Part shown: positions 52,697 through 60,004 of the stretch, one piece after another
Layout: every line of letters starts with the position of its first letter
Numbering within the stretch: position 1 is the stretch's first letter
Source of the DNA: Polycyclovorans algicola TG408
GTDB taxonomy: Bacteria; Pseudomonadota; Gammaproteobacteria; Nevskiales; Nevskiaceae
NCBI RefSeq assembly: GCF_000711245.1
Contig: NZ_JOMH01000001.1
Span: forward strand, 3,466,830 to 3,530,829
Length of the DNA: 64,000 bases
Direction of reading: 5' to 3'
The notes under the pieces: generated by a model
The model's input: the letters and a program-made list of their open reading frames with translations, nothing else
What the model was told of the DNA's origin: nothing
Database searches by the model: none
Made by a program: the position numbers and the translations under genes

Positions 52697-52719
52697 AAAA
52701 AGGCCCTCAGAGGGGCCTC
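52697..52719 (-). terminator. Hairpin between tRNA-fMet and rimP
   Basis: On the minus strand, AGGCCC/GGGCCT with a short loop is followed by a run of T. It sits 16-38 nt downstream of the tRNA 3' end and can end the tRNA transcript or allow partial read-through into rimP-nusA, as described for metY-nusA in E. coli. Confidence 0.8.
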
Positions 52720-52734
52720 GTTTTTGCCTCAAAT

Positions 52735-52811
<77 letters not shown>

Positions 52812-52848
52812 CCAGACCTTCAAAATGCCTCCGAGGCCATCCTCGAAG

Positions 52849-52884
52849 GCCGCGTATTGTATGGAGGCGGCGGCGCTTCCGCAA
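52849..52884 (-). promoter_or_regulatory. Probable promoter of tRNA-fMet and the rimP operon
   Basis: On the minus strand TACAAT (52856-52861) is preceded at 17 nt by TTGCGG (52879-52884). The start would be near 52849, 38 nt before the tRNA. It implies that the core DNA extends at least to about 52890 and that the island junction lies beyond. Confidence 0.55.
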
Positions 52885-53016
52885 GGGCGTGACCACAAAT
52901 ATATGAAGAACCGAAGATTTCTTCGTAGCGGTCACCACCGAGAACCTTGGAAGCAGGGTCCAAGGCGAGTTCGCTGCCGCTCTTCAGCCAGCGACATCGT
53001 CATGTCGCCAAATCCC

Positions 53017-53060
53017 TTTGTGCCCAATTTGTGCCCACATTGCGCCCACCCTGTGCCCAC
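53017..53060. repeat. Four tandem 11-nt repeats (TTTGTGCCCAC type)
   Basis: The units are TTTGTGCCCAA, TTTGTGCCCAC, ATTGCGCCCAC and CCTGTGCCCAC, joined without spacers, with a period of about one DNA helical turn. They lie at the integration end of the island, next to the regulator and recombination genes. They may be arm-type binding sites for integrase or excisionase, or an accident of the codons of a degraded integrase tail. Confidence 0.7.
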
Positions 53061-53093
53061 GAGTCGAAGCAGTGAGAGAAGAATGACCGTCGG

Positions 53094-53333
53094 TCACTTC
53101 TCCTCGTTTGTGCCATTCGGGACGTACTGAACAAGCTCCTGAATTTCGCAGCTGAAGAACGCACAGAGACGGTCAAGATTGTCCGTACCCGTGTTGTAGC
53201 CCCGCTCGTTCGCGATCTTGGACAAAGTCGCCCGATGAATACCCGTGCCCGCTGAAACCTCAGACAGGGTGATCACACGCCCGTCCTGGTATTCCTTGTT
53301 GGCCAACAGCTCCTTGAGCCTGAATCTGATCAT
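53094..53333 (-). CDS. Cro/CI-family HTH regulator
   Basis: This 79-residue DNA-binding protein has a helix-turn-helix at residues 22-42 (TLSEVSAGTGIHRATLSKIA), then a helix DNLDRLCAFFSCEIQELVQY typical of the HTH_26/XRE group. I start at the ATG at 53333; an in-frame ATG at 53345 is also possible. It is divergent from the excisionase-like gene, with repeated CATATGTCGTT sites and a long inverted repeat between them. That is the usual layout for a regulator of excision. The direction of regulation is inferred. Confidence 0.85.
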   Translation of the reverse strand: MIRFRLKELLANKEYQDGRVITLSEVSAGTGIHRATLSKIANERGYNTGTDNLDRLCAFFSCEIQELVQYVPNGTNEEK

Positions 53334-53342
53334 CACAATCCA

Positions 53343-53376
53343 CATATGTCGTTTTAACTTGTCATATGTCGTTGAC
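53343..53376. promoter_or_regulatory. Direct repeats upstream of the HTH gene (probable operators)
   Basis: CATATGTCGTT occurs twice (53343-53353 and 53363-53373), 20 nt apart and on the same face of the helix. They lie just upstream of the HTH gene start and of the -35 box for the divergent gene. They are good candidate binding sites for the regulator at 53094-53333. Confidence 0.65.
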
Positions 53377-53400
53377 ACACGACTCTTGGTGTGGTCTATT
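53372..53400 (+). promoter_or_regulatory. Promoter of the excisionase-integrase genes
   Basis: TTGACA (53372-53377) is followed at 17 nt by TCTATT (53395-53400), giving a start near 53407 inside the perfect inverted repeat. The -10 match is moderate. Confidence 0.6.
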
Positions 53401-53436
53401 AGTGTCATGCGTCGTGTTTGCACGACGCATGACACT
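53401..53436. promoter_or_regulatory. Perfect 16-bp inverted repeat (operator or leader hairpin)
   Basis: AGTGTCATGCGTCGTG and its exact complement are separated by TTTG. The repeat covers the predicted transcription start and leader of the excisionase-integrase operon, 24 nt before the ATG. It could be a repressor operator at DNA level or a strong hairpin in the leader RNA. Confidence 0.85.
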
Positions 53437-53460
53437 CACACTCAGCACCAGGAGATTAGC

Positions 53461-53700
53461 ATGCAGCAGACTTATCTAACTACGGAACAACTGGCAGGCC
53501 GCATCCACTACGACGCCCGAACGATCAGGGAGCGCCTTAAAGACTCAGTCCTACTCGAAGGACAGCATTACATCCGGCCCTTCGGTGGCCGGAAGCTTCT
53601 TTACATCTGGGAAGCCATTGAGCGCGACATGGTCAAGATGGCTGGCCAAGCTGATGTCAGCCGAATTCCGATGGCGAATGGAGCGGTCTGCCATGGGTAG
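53461..53700 (+). CDS. Excisionase-like HTH protein
   Basis: This 79-residue protein begins MQQTYLTTEQLAGRIHYDARTI, a winged-helix pattern (residues 6-40) like AlpA/Xis or MerR-type DNA-binding proteins, with GGRKLLYIWEAIERD as the wing and recognition part. A strong ribosome-binding site (CAGGAG) lies 6 nt before the ATG at 53461. Its stop overlaps the integrase start by 8 nt, so the two are probably translated together. It is likely the recombination directionality factor, but that is inferred from size and position. Confidence 0.75.
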   Translation: MQQTYLTTEQLAGRIHYDARTIRERLKDSVLLEGQHYIRPFGGRKLLYIWEAIERDMVKMAGQADVSRIPMANGAVCHG

Positions 53701-55000
53701 CATAAGGAAGCGGGGCGACAAGCTATTCATCGACTTCAGATATGAAGGGCATCGATGCCGGGAGCAGACCTTACTCCCCGACACCAAACCCAATCGCAAG
53801 CTGCTTCAACAGTTGCTCACCCGCGTCGAATCCGAAATCTCCCTCGGCACCTTCAACTATCTGGCCACCTTCCCAGGCAGCAAGACGGGCATCAAGCTCT
53901 CACAGCGCCGGGAGAGCGCTGACGTTGGCGAGACGTCCAGCTCTGCTGCGTTGGTGACGTCCGGCGGGGGCAGGCAGGGAGCTGGTGTTGCTGCCGTCGG
54001 TGATGCGGCAGCGGCCACCCCGCTGTTCCGTGACTTTGCTGAGCTGTGGGTGCAGGAGTGTGGTCTGGGTTGGCGGGATTCGCATCGGGCGACGGTGCGG
54101 TCGACTCTGGATCGTCATCTGATTCCGGCCTTTGGGGAAGTGCCGGTGGGCTTCATCAGCAAGGCCGACGTTCTGCAGTTCAGAACAGCACTGGCGAAAC
54201 GTTCCGGACGCAGCGGAAATGCAACCCTGTCGGCGAAGACGATCAATAGGGTGATCCAGGTGTTGGGTCAGATTCTGGATGAGGCGGTGGATCGCTTTGA
54301 TTTCGTCAATCCGGTGAAGAAGGTGAAGCGCCTGCGGCAGTCGCGGGTGGAGATTCATCCCTTTTCAATGGAAGAGGTGCAGTTGCTGATCCACACGGTG
54401 CGGCCGGACTACCGAAACTATCTGGTGGTGCGCTTCTTTACGGGCATGCGAACCGGTGAGTTGCATGGGCTGCACTGGTCACGAGTGGACTTCGAGCGAC
54501 GGCAGATTCTGGTTCGGGAGTCCTGGGTGCGGGGTCGGCTGGATGAGACCAAGACCGATGGCTCGATGCGGGACATTGCAATGAGTCAGCCGGTGTTTGA
54601 TGCCCTGATGGCGCAGCGGGAGGTGACCTACCAGCCCGGCGGGGACACGTTCGTGTTCGCCAACCGCAATGGTGAGCCCCTTGATGTGGACAACATCACC
54701 AACCGGGTCTGGTATCCCCTACTCCGACATTTGGGTCTGACGAAGCGGCGTCCGTATCAAACGCGGCATACCTTTGCGACCTTGTTGCTGGCAGCCGGTG
54801 AGAACCCTGAGTTCGTGGCTCGGCAACTCGGTCATGCGAACACGATGATGCTGTTCAAGACCTACAGCCGGTATGTGCCGAACCTGACCCGGCGAGATGG
54901 ATCAGCGTTTGATCGTCTGGTCACGGGGGCGATGGTGCCGGCCAATGGTCCGGAGCTGGAGTCTGGCGCCATGAATCAGGGGGTGTCCGATGCGGCGTAA
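53693..55000 (+). CDS. Tyrosine recombinase / phage integrase
   Basis: This 435-residue site-specific recombinase probably integrates and excises this island. The N-terminal arm-binding part (MGSIRKRGDKLFIDFRYEG) is followed by an Ala/Gly/Ser-rich insertion (residues 72-108), the core-binding domain (about 110-205) and the catalytic domain. The catalytic residues are R253 (TGMRTGELHGLHW), the RH pair at 358-359 (YQTRHTFATLLL), H381 (QLGHAN) and probably Y391 (KTYSRYVPN). The usual first His of the HxxR box is Tyr here. It appears intact. Confidence 0.95.
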   Translation: MGSIRKRGDKLFIDFRYEGHRCREQTLLPDTKPNRKLLQQLLTRVESEISLGTFNYLATFPGSKTGIKLSQRRESADVGETSSSAALVTSGGGRQGAGVAAVGDAAAATPLFRDFAELWVQECGLGWRDSHRATVRSTLDRHLIPAFGEVPVGFISKADVLQFRTALAKRSGRSGNATLSAKTINRVIQVLGQILDEAVDRFDFVNPVKKVKRLRQSRVEIHPFSMEEVQLLIHTVRPDYRNYLVVRFFTGMRTGELHGLHWSRVDFERRQILVRESWVRGRLDETKTDGSMRDIAMSQPVFDALMAQREVTYQPGGDTFVFANRNGEPLDVDNITNRVWYPLLRHLGLTKRRPYQTRHTFATLLLAAGENPEFVARQLGHANTMMLFKTYSRYVPNLTRRDGSAFDRLVTGAMVPANGPELESGAMNQGVSDAA

Positions 55001-55388
55001 TCGATCAGGGGGTGCCGCGAGGACGGCAATCGGCAACACAGGCGGTGTTGCTGAACAGTCGGCGCCAGTCACTTCAGCGACGAACATTCTGGAGCAGGTT
55101 GAATCCGAACTGGCTGCGGTTGCGCTTCGTCGTCGTGCTGCGCGCCTGACAGAGTCCTTGCTACCGCTCTTGACGGTGTCGAAAGAAGGCAAGGAGCTGT
55201 TGATCTGGATACGGGAGACAGCCGCTCGCGATAACTGCAGTGCACTCAGGCTGTGGGTGGCGGGGGAGTTGTTGGATCCCATGTTCGAGGTGGCCTGCGG
55301 CAGTGGGAGTGAGGTGACGGAGTTGTTGGGGCGTCTGGAGCGGCACTGTCTGTGGCAGGAAGCTGCGAATGACGAGCGCTGGGAATAG
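54990..55388 (+). CDS. Hypothetical protein downstream of integrase
   Basis: The 132-residue product is not recognised. It has a flexible N-terminus (GGAARTAIGNTGGVAEQ), a central helical stretch (VESELAAVALRRRAARLTESLLPLL), and helical segments with KEGKELLIWIRETAARD and VTELLGRLERHCLWQEA. It starts within the end of the integrase gene (11-nt overlap) and overlaps the next gene by 20 nt. That tight packing suggests it is real and co-translated. The repeated Leu/Glu/Arg pattern fits an all-helical small protein. Confidence 0.6.
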   Translation: MRRNRSGGAARTAIGNTGGVAEQSAPVTSATNILEQVESELAAVALRRRAARLTESLLPLLTVSKEGKELLIWIRETAARDNCSALRLWVAGELLDPMFEVACGSGSEVTELLGRLERHCLWQEAANDERWE

Positions 55389-56337
55389 CGCCATGCGCCT
55401 TGGGATACGGGCGGTCGAGGATGCTGCGCTTGAGGACTGTAAGGGTCTGGTCAGCGAGCGGTATCTGCTGACGGAGGTGCATCACTGCGTGAAGCAAGAT
55501 GGGGAGCGGTATCTGCGTTTGGTACTGGACCATGCCGGTGGGACGGTGATCGGCCTGCTGTGGTCGGAGCGGGTGCATCTGGCCGCGGGGCTGAGCCTGA
55601 TGGCGCCAGTTCAGGTCAGTGGCCGGGTGTTCACGAATGGTGGTGATCGGGCACTGAGTGTGGAGACGCTGTCAGCCGTTCCGATATCGGGGATTGAGGG
55701 GGGTGTGGCGCTGTTGCCTCGCCGGTTTTGTCCAGAGGTGGCGCAGGGGGCATTCGAGGCATTACAGAACTGGGCAGGCGCCCTGCCCTATGCGTTGCAG
55801 TGGTTCGTGGGCCGGGTCCTGCTGGATCCAAAGGTGAGTGTGGCCTTTTTGCGATGCAAGGCGGCTGCGCACTATCACCATGCCTACCGGGGCGGCCTGC
55901 TGGTGCACAGCACGGAGTTGATGGATCTGGCGGGGGTAATGGCACAGCGGTTGATGCCGGATGAGCCGCTGGCGGTCCCCCTCACGCAGATAGCGTTGCT
56001 GTTTCACGATCTGGGCAAAGTCGTGACAGTGGGAGAGGGTTCGGGCGGTCGACCGATTCGCGAGCCTGCGTTCGCTGATCAGTCCCACGAGCAGATCACG
56101 TGGCAGTTGCTAGCGCTGCACCTTGATGAGCTTGAGCCGTTGATGCCAGAGGCAGTAGCCGTTCTGCGATCAGCGTTCCGGCACATGGCCGAGCGCCGGA
56201 CGGGGGTGTTTGCTCAGACGCTCGTGGCGGATATCGCGAGGATGGTGGATCAGTTGTCGACGGCGATGGAGAGGGGGGTGGGGTTCGAGATGAAGTCCAG
56301 CCCCGAAATATCTTTTCTGTGCGAGAAATCGAACTAG
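55369..56337 (+). CDS. HD-domain protein with N-terminal OB-like region (YhaM/TraI_2-like)
   Basis: This 322-residue protein has a beta-rich N-terminal part (TVIGLLWSERVHLAAG... VSGRVFTNGGDRALSV) reminiscent of an OB fold, then an HD domain: HHAYRGGLLVHSTELMDLAG (His), ALLFHDLGKVVTVGEG (His-Asp), and a later His in RSAFRHMAERRTG. This arrangement is like the 3'-5' exoribonuclease YhaM and the relaxase-associated TraI_2 helicase/HD proteins. A role in nucleic-acid processing is inferred from the fold. I start at the ATG at 55369, which has an AGGA motif 8 nt upstream. Confidence 0.7.
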   Translation: MTSAGNSAMRLGIRAVEDAALEDCKGLVSERYLLTEVHHCVKQDGERYLRLVLDHAGGTVIGLLWSERVHLAAGLSLMAPVQVSGRVFTNGGDRALSVETLSAVPISGIEGGVALLPRRFCPEVAQGAFEALQNWAGALPYALQWFVGRVLLDPKVSVAFLRCKAAAHYHHAYRGGLLVHSTELMDLAGVMAQRLMPDEPLAVPLTQIALLFHDLGKVVTVGEGSGGRPIREPAFADQSHEQITWQLLALHLDELEPLMPEAVAVLRSAFRHMAERRTGVFAQTLVADIARMVDQLSTAMERGVGFEMKSSPEISFLCEKSN

Positions 56338-56602
56338 GCATAGCGGCTCTTCGATTCGTTCAGTTCGCGACTTCAAACAGCTTAAACCGTTCCGCTAGAC
56401 GGTCCCGGTCGGGCAGGTTGGAGTTCCGGAGCTTCTGTTGACATCCAGCCGCTAGGGCATTGGCACCGAGCGCCAATTGTACCGGGGGAAGCCCACTAGA
56501 AAGATCACCTTGTTGTACGAGCAGTGATTCAGCGAAAAGGGGCGACTGAGTGGCACCGTACTGACCTCAACGTGCCGACAATAACTGCATGGTGTATACT
56601 TA
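56338..56602. other. Gap before the DNA-modification operon
   Basis: These 265 nt have no convincing gene. The right end carries TATACT at 56595-56600, which could be the -10 box for the downstream operon, with a weak TGCCGA -35 at 56573-56578. The composition is more AT-rich than the flanks. Confidence 0.45.
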
Positions 56603-57553
56603 ATGAAGGTCGAAAATACTGCTGATATAGGTCTTTACGTCGTGAATTTTACTGCCGCAGTTGTCACAAGTTGCACTCAGCGGAAAGCTAGCAGCAATCG
56701 CGTGGACATCGGGCAACTTCCAGAGAGCGCGTCACTTTTTGGTTTGGCGCAGGACTGGCGCCGCGCTGTTGGCGAGGCCAGCGCCAACAGCGCCGCTCGA
56801 AACCTCTACCAAGGGCGATCGATTGCGGACTCGGCAGCAGTCGCAGCGACCTTGGGGGCTTCCTTGTATGTGGTGTCGGCCGGCTTAGGGCTTATCCAAG
56901 CCAGCCAACTCGTGCCAGCTTATGACTGCACAGTCGCGGCAGGCACGAATCTCGATCGCCGGTTGAGAGCCTTGGGAAGCAACCCTGCACAGTGGTGGAG
57001 CGCGTTGACTGGTGTTTCATCAAATCCTCTTTCCAGGTTGATAGGAAAAGGCCCGACACTGCTGGCGCTGCCCGGCAGTTATCTGCAATTGGTACATGAT
57101 GATCTGGCGCTGGTTACGGCTGCACAAGCCACATCCCTGCGGATCTTCACGTCTACCGCAGGTGCCAAGTATTTGCCGAATCATCTTCTGAACTATGTGA
57201 TGCCCTATGACGGAAGACTAGAGTCGGTTCCCGGCCATGCAGGAACGCAAGCTGACTTTGCTCAGCGCGCCTTGCGGCATTTCGTCGAAGTACTAGAAGC
57301 GACAGACAGGTCAGCAAAAGAAGCTCAGGCAGCGGTGGCTGAAAGCTTGGCAGATCATCACGGGAGACAGCGATCACTTGGTCGACGAATGACTGATGAC
57401 GAGATTCTGCAAGTATTAAGCGCGCAGTGGACTCGGCACTCGGGCAGCAGCACGAAATTGCTGCGCTATCTGCGACAAGAAGCAGGAATCTCCTGCGAAC
57501 AAAGAAGATTCAGCCGACTTTGGCGCGGCCTGGCCACAAAGATGCGGAAATGA
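56603..57553 (+). CDS. DUF6884/YaaA-like protein, possible base-processing enzyme of the modification operon
   Basis: The 316-residue product has a SCTQRK motif (residues 23-28) after a hydrophobic strand, LYQGRSIADSAAVAAT, then YVVSAGLGLIQASQLVPAYD (89-108). This set matches the CxxRK / SAxxGL / PYD pattern of DUF6884 and YaaA-like proteins. In known dpd systems an extra enzyme converts DNA-bound preQ0 to the amido form, and this gene is a candidate by position only. If the -10 box at 56595-56600 is used, translation may instead start at the GTG at 56642, just before SCTQRK. Its stop overlaps the next ATG. Confidence 0.65.
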   Translation: MKVENTADIGLYVVNFTAAVVTSCTQRKASSNRVDIGQLPESASLFGLAQDWRRAVGEASANSAARNLYQGRSIADSAAVAATLGASLYVVSAGLGLIQASQLVPAYDCTVAAGTNLDRRLRALGSNPAQWWSALTGVSSNPLSRLIGKGPTLLALPGSYLQLVHDDLALVTAAQATSLRIFTSTAGAKYLPNHLLNYVMPYDGRLESVPGHAGTQADFAQRALRHFVEVLEATDRSAKEAQAAVAESLADHHGRQRSLGRRMTDDEILQVLSAQWTRHSGSSTKLLRYLRQEAGISCEQRRFSRLWRGLATKMRK

Positions 57554-58707
57554 TGATGAAAAAAGCCAACAACGCAGTCACCGATCGAAAAGAGTTGGTC
57601 GTTCGCGCACTGCACACCACTCAGGGAGAGGGATTGGACGTTTACGCGTTCTTCATTAAGGGCAGCGACATACTCAATGTGGCAGATATTTCGCGGATAG
57701 AACGTGACGCGACTAATGACCTTAAGGGATTTCAGCGACCGGAAATCCGCCAGCATGTTAAGGGCATCGTGGACTACCTAAATCAGGGCGACGTACTCTT
57801 CCCCAACGCAATTATTCTGGCACTGGCACCGGACATCAAATTTGTTGCTTCCCGAGGTAGCAAGCCGGCAGGCGATGCGAGGATATCGGAGAGTGGCACC
57901 TTGACCATGCCGATCTATGCAGAGGGCCGGCGCGCAGCCTGGATCGTCGACGGGCAGCAGCGGTCAATTGCTCTGTCACAGGCGCAACACAAGGAATTGG
58001 CAGTGCCCGTGATCGGCTTCGTGTCTGAGAGGCTCTCGGTGCAGCGCGAGCAGTTCATCTTGGTTAACAAGGCCAAGCCCCTGCCAACCGGCTTGATCAA
58101 TGAATTGTTGCCTGAAACGGCGTCCTTCGTTCTGCCGCGAGATCTGGCGGCTCGAAAAATACCTGCCGAGCTCGTGAGCACATTGAACCAAGATCCTGCC
58201 TCGCCGTTCTTCCGGTTGATCAAGCGCGCGTCGGATGGGGGGTCGTCCGAGGCGGTCGTAACCGATACAGCTTTGCTGTCTTTAATTAGGAGCAGCCTGT
58301 CAAATCCCCTGGGAGCCCTAGCGCAGTTCAAGTCTGTCGGACAGGAGGGTGGCGGTGATGTAGCCGGGATGTATCGCATCCTGACGACATACTGGTCGGC
58401 GGTGAAGGCAGCGTTTCCCGATGCTTGGGGCAAGAACCCGAAGCAGAGTCGACTGATGCATAGCGCTGGCTTGATGGCCATGGGTTTGCTGATGGATGCG
58501 ATCTATGCGCGACTCCCCCCCCACTCGGAGGTAGCCGCCCTAAAACTCGAGCTCGAGAAGGTCGCGCCGTCGTGCCGTTGGACCAAGGGAACCTGGGAGA
58601 CGTTAGGCCTTGCTTGGAACGAAGTGCAGAACACCCCGCCACACGTAAAAAAACTACAAGACACGTTAGTGCGTGCCTACGCCGCCAGCAAGAACTTCTC
58701 GAACTAG
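57550..58707 (+). CDS. DGQHR-domain protein, first paralogue (DpdB/DndB-like)
   Basis: This 385-residue protein has the DGQHR-domain layout: LKGFQRPEIRQHV (58-70), PNAIILALAP (85-94), and the signature VDGQQRSIALSQ (133-144) in place of DGQHR, then FILVNKAKPLP and a long helical C-terminal part. Proteins with this domain (DndB in phosphorothioation, DpdB in deazaguanine insertion) bind DNA and nucleotides. It overlaps the previous stop (ATGA) and its stop is 1 nt before the DpdA start. It is clearly related to the protein at 60001-61080. Confidence 0.82.
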   Translation: MMMKKANNAVTDRKELVVRALHTTQGEGLDVYAFFIKGSDILNVADISRIERDATNDLKGFQRPEIRQHVKGIVDYLNQGDVLFPNAIILALAPDIKFVASRGSKPAGDARISESGTLTMPIYAEGRRAAWIVDGQQRSIALSQAQHKELAVPVIGFVSERLSVQREQFILVNKAKPLPTGLINELLPETASFVLPRDLAARKIPAELVSTLNQDPASPFFRLIKRASDGGSSEAVVTDTALLSLIRSSLSNPLGALAQFKSVGQEGGGDVAGMYRILTTYWSAVKAAFPDAWGKNPKQSRLMHSAGLMAMGLLMDAIYARLPPHSEVAALKLELEKVAPSCRWTKGTWETLGLAWNEVQNTPPHVKKLQDTLVRAYAASKNFSN

Positions 58708-58708
58708 C

Positions 58709-60004
58709 ATGAAGTTTTTGTACTCGGATACGCAGGACTATGTCGACCCAGGGTACGACTTTCTGAACGACCGCTGCCGTCCTGGCAGAGAGCGCTATTG
58801 GTCCGACGTCTATGCCCACGAGTTCATGGACCCAGCACCTTATGACGGGTTGCTGGTTTCGATGAGTGCCGTACGGCAGGCCGCAGGTGTGGCCACTTCC
58901 AAGGTTCGCTACTCCACAAGGGAGGAGCAGCGCTTGTTGCGAGATGGCGCTCGGCAGTTCTTGCGCTATGGTGGGCCGAGGTTCAAGGACACAATGCTAC
59001 TGGGGGACTGCGGCGCCTTTGCCTACGTGGAACATCCGGTCCCAGCCTACGCTCCGGAGGAGGTGGTGGAGTTCTATACCGAAGCCGGGTTTACCCATGG
59101 CATCTCCCCGGACCACATCATCTTTGCCTGCGACCTGACCAACCCTTCGGAGCAAGCGGTCGACGCCGCGACACGGCAGCGGTTCGCCATTACCCTGGCC
59201 AATGCTGAGGTATTCCTGGGACTTGTAAAGCGCGAGGGAATGCCGTTCGAGCCGCTCGGACCCGTGCAGGGGTGGTCACCCAAGAGCATGGCCGAGGCAG
59301 CACATCGACTCGAGCGGATGGGCTACCGATATCTGGCCATCGGGGGATTAGTTCCCTTGAAGGTCGACGCCATCAAGGCCGTCTTGACAGCAATCCGAGA
59401 GCGAATTCGTCCAGAGACAGAGATTCATCTGCTTGGCTTTGCAAAAGCCGACAGCATTCACGAGTTCACGGGCTTTGGGATTACAAGTTTCGATTCGACG
59501 TCGCCGCTGATCCGTGCATTCAAAGATGAGAAGGCGAACTACTACAGGGAAGGCTCAGACGGTCGACTGGAGTACTACACCGCTATCCGCATTCCTCAGG
59601 CCACGGAGAACGCACGCCTGATGCAAGGCATTAAGCGGGGTCAGTTCAGCGCAGAAGACCTGTTGCTACGAGAACGGCGGGCATTGATTGAGGTACGGGC
59701 ATATGACCGTGGGGCTTCGTCGGCAGAGGCAACGCTAGACGCGGTTATGGACTATCACCAGTTCCTGCTGCGCGGCGACGGAACGGGTGCCGCGCAGCAG
59801 GACAAAGCGCTGCGCAAGACCGCTGCGCTCGTGCAGCGCACGCTGAAACACCAGCCGTGGAAAGAGTGCGACTGTGCGGTATGCCGCGACATCGGTGTTG
59901 AAGTGATCATCTTCCGCTCGAGCAACCGCAATAAACGACGGGGAATGCACAATCTTAGCGTCTACCACCGTCACTTAAGCAAAACCATTCAGGGGACCGC
60001 GTGA
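58709..60004 (+). CDS. dpdA: DpdA-type 7-deazaguanine DNA transglycosylase (TGT-like)
   Basis: This 431-residue TIM-barrel protein is related to queuine tRNA-ribosyltransferase. It begins MKFLYSDTQDYVDPGYDFL, typical of DpdA and not of tRNA TGT. Visible sites are GDCGAF (99-104, base-pocket Asp), PVQGWSPKSM (185-194), IGGLVPLKVD (211-220), FDSTSP (261-266, candidate nucleophile D262) and a zinc site CDCAVC (387-392) with a His in 414-422. The family exchanges guanine in DNA for preQ0. It sits between two DGQHR genes, as expected for the DpdA-DpdB pair. I start at the ATG at 58709. Confidence 0.87.
   Translation: MKFLYSDTQDYVDPGYDFLNDRCRPGRERYWSDVYAHEFMDPAPYDGLLVSMSAVRQAAGVATSKVRYSTREEQRLLRDGARQFLRYGGPRFKDTMLLGDCGAFAYVEHPVPAYAPEEVVEFYTEAGFTHGISPDHIIFACDLTNPSEQAVDAATRQRFAITLANAEVFLGLVKREGMPFEPLGPVQGWSPKSMAEAAHRLERMGYRYLAIGGLVPLKVDAIKAVLTAIRERIRPETEIHLLGFAKADSIHEFTGFGITSFDSTSPLIRAFKDEKANYYREGSDGRLEYYTAIRIPQATENARLMQGIKRGQFSAEDLLLRERRALIEVRAYDRGASSAEATLDAVMDYHQFLLRGDGTGAAQQDKALRKTAALVQRTLKHQPWKECDCAVCRDIGVEVIIFRSSNRNKRRGMHNLSVYHRHLSKTIQGTA

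Larger units (their letters stand above)
52812..53093. other. Intergenic region between tRNA-fMet and the island regulator
   Basis: These 282 nt hold the tRNA promoter (52856-52884) and four tandem 11-nt units at 53017-53060. The rest (about 52890-53015) shows no clear gene. One minus-strand frame here ends in residues such as SWAQGG and NWAQRDLAT, which resemble integrase C-termini, so a short relic of another integrase is possible. The island/core junction is probably in this stretch. Confidence 0.5.

Noticed and set aside
53017-53060. CRISPR array
   Set aside because: The units are 11 nt, contiguous, without spacers, and no cas genes are present.
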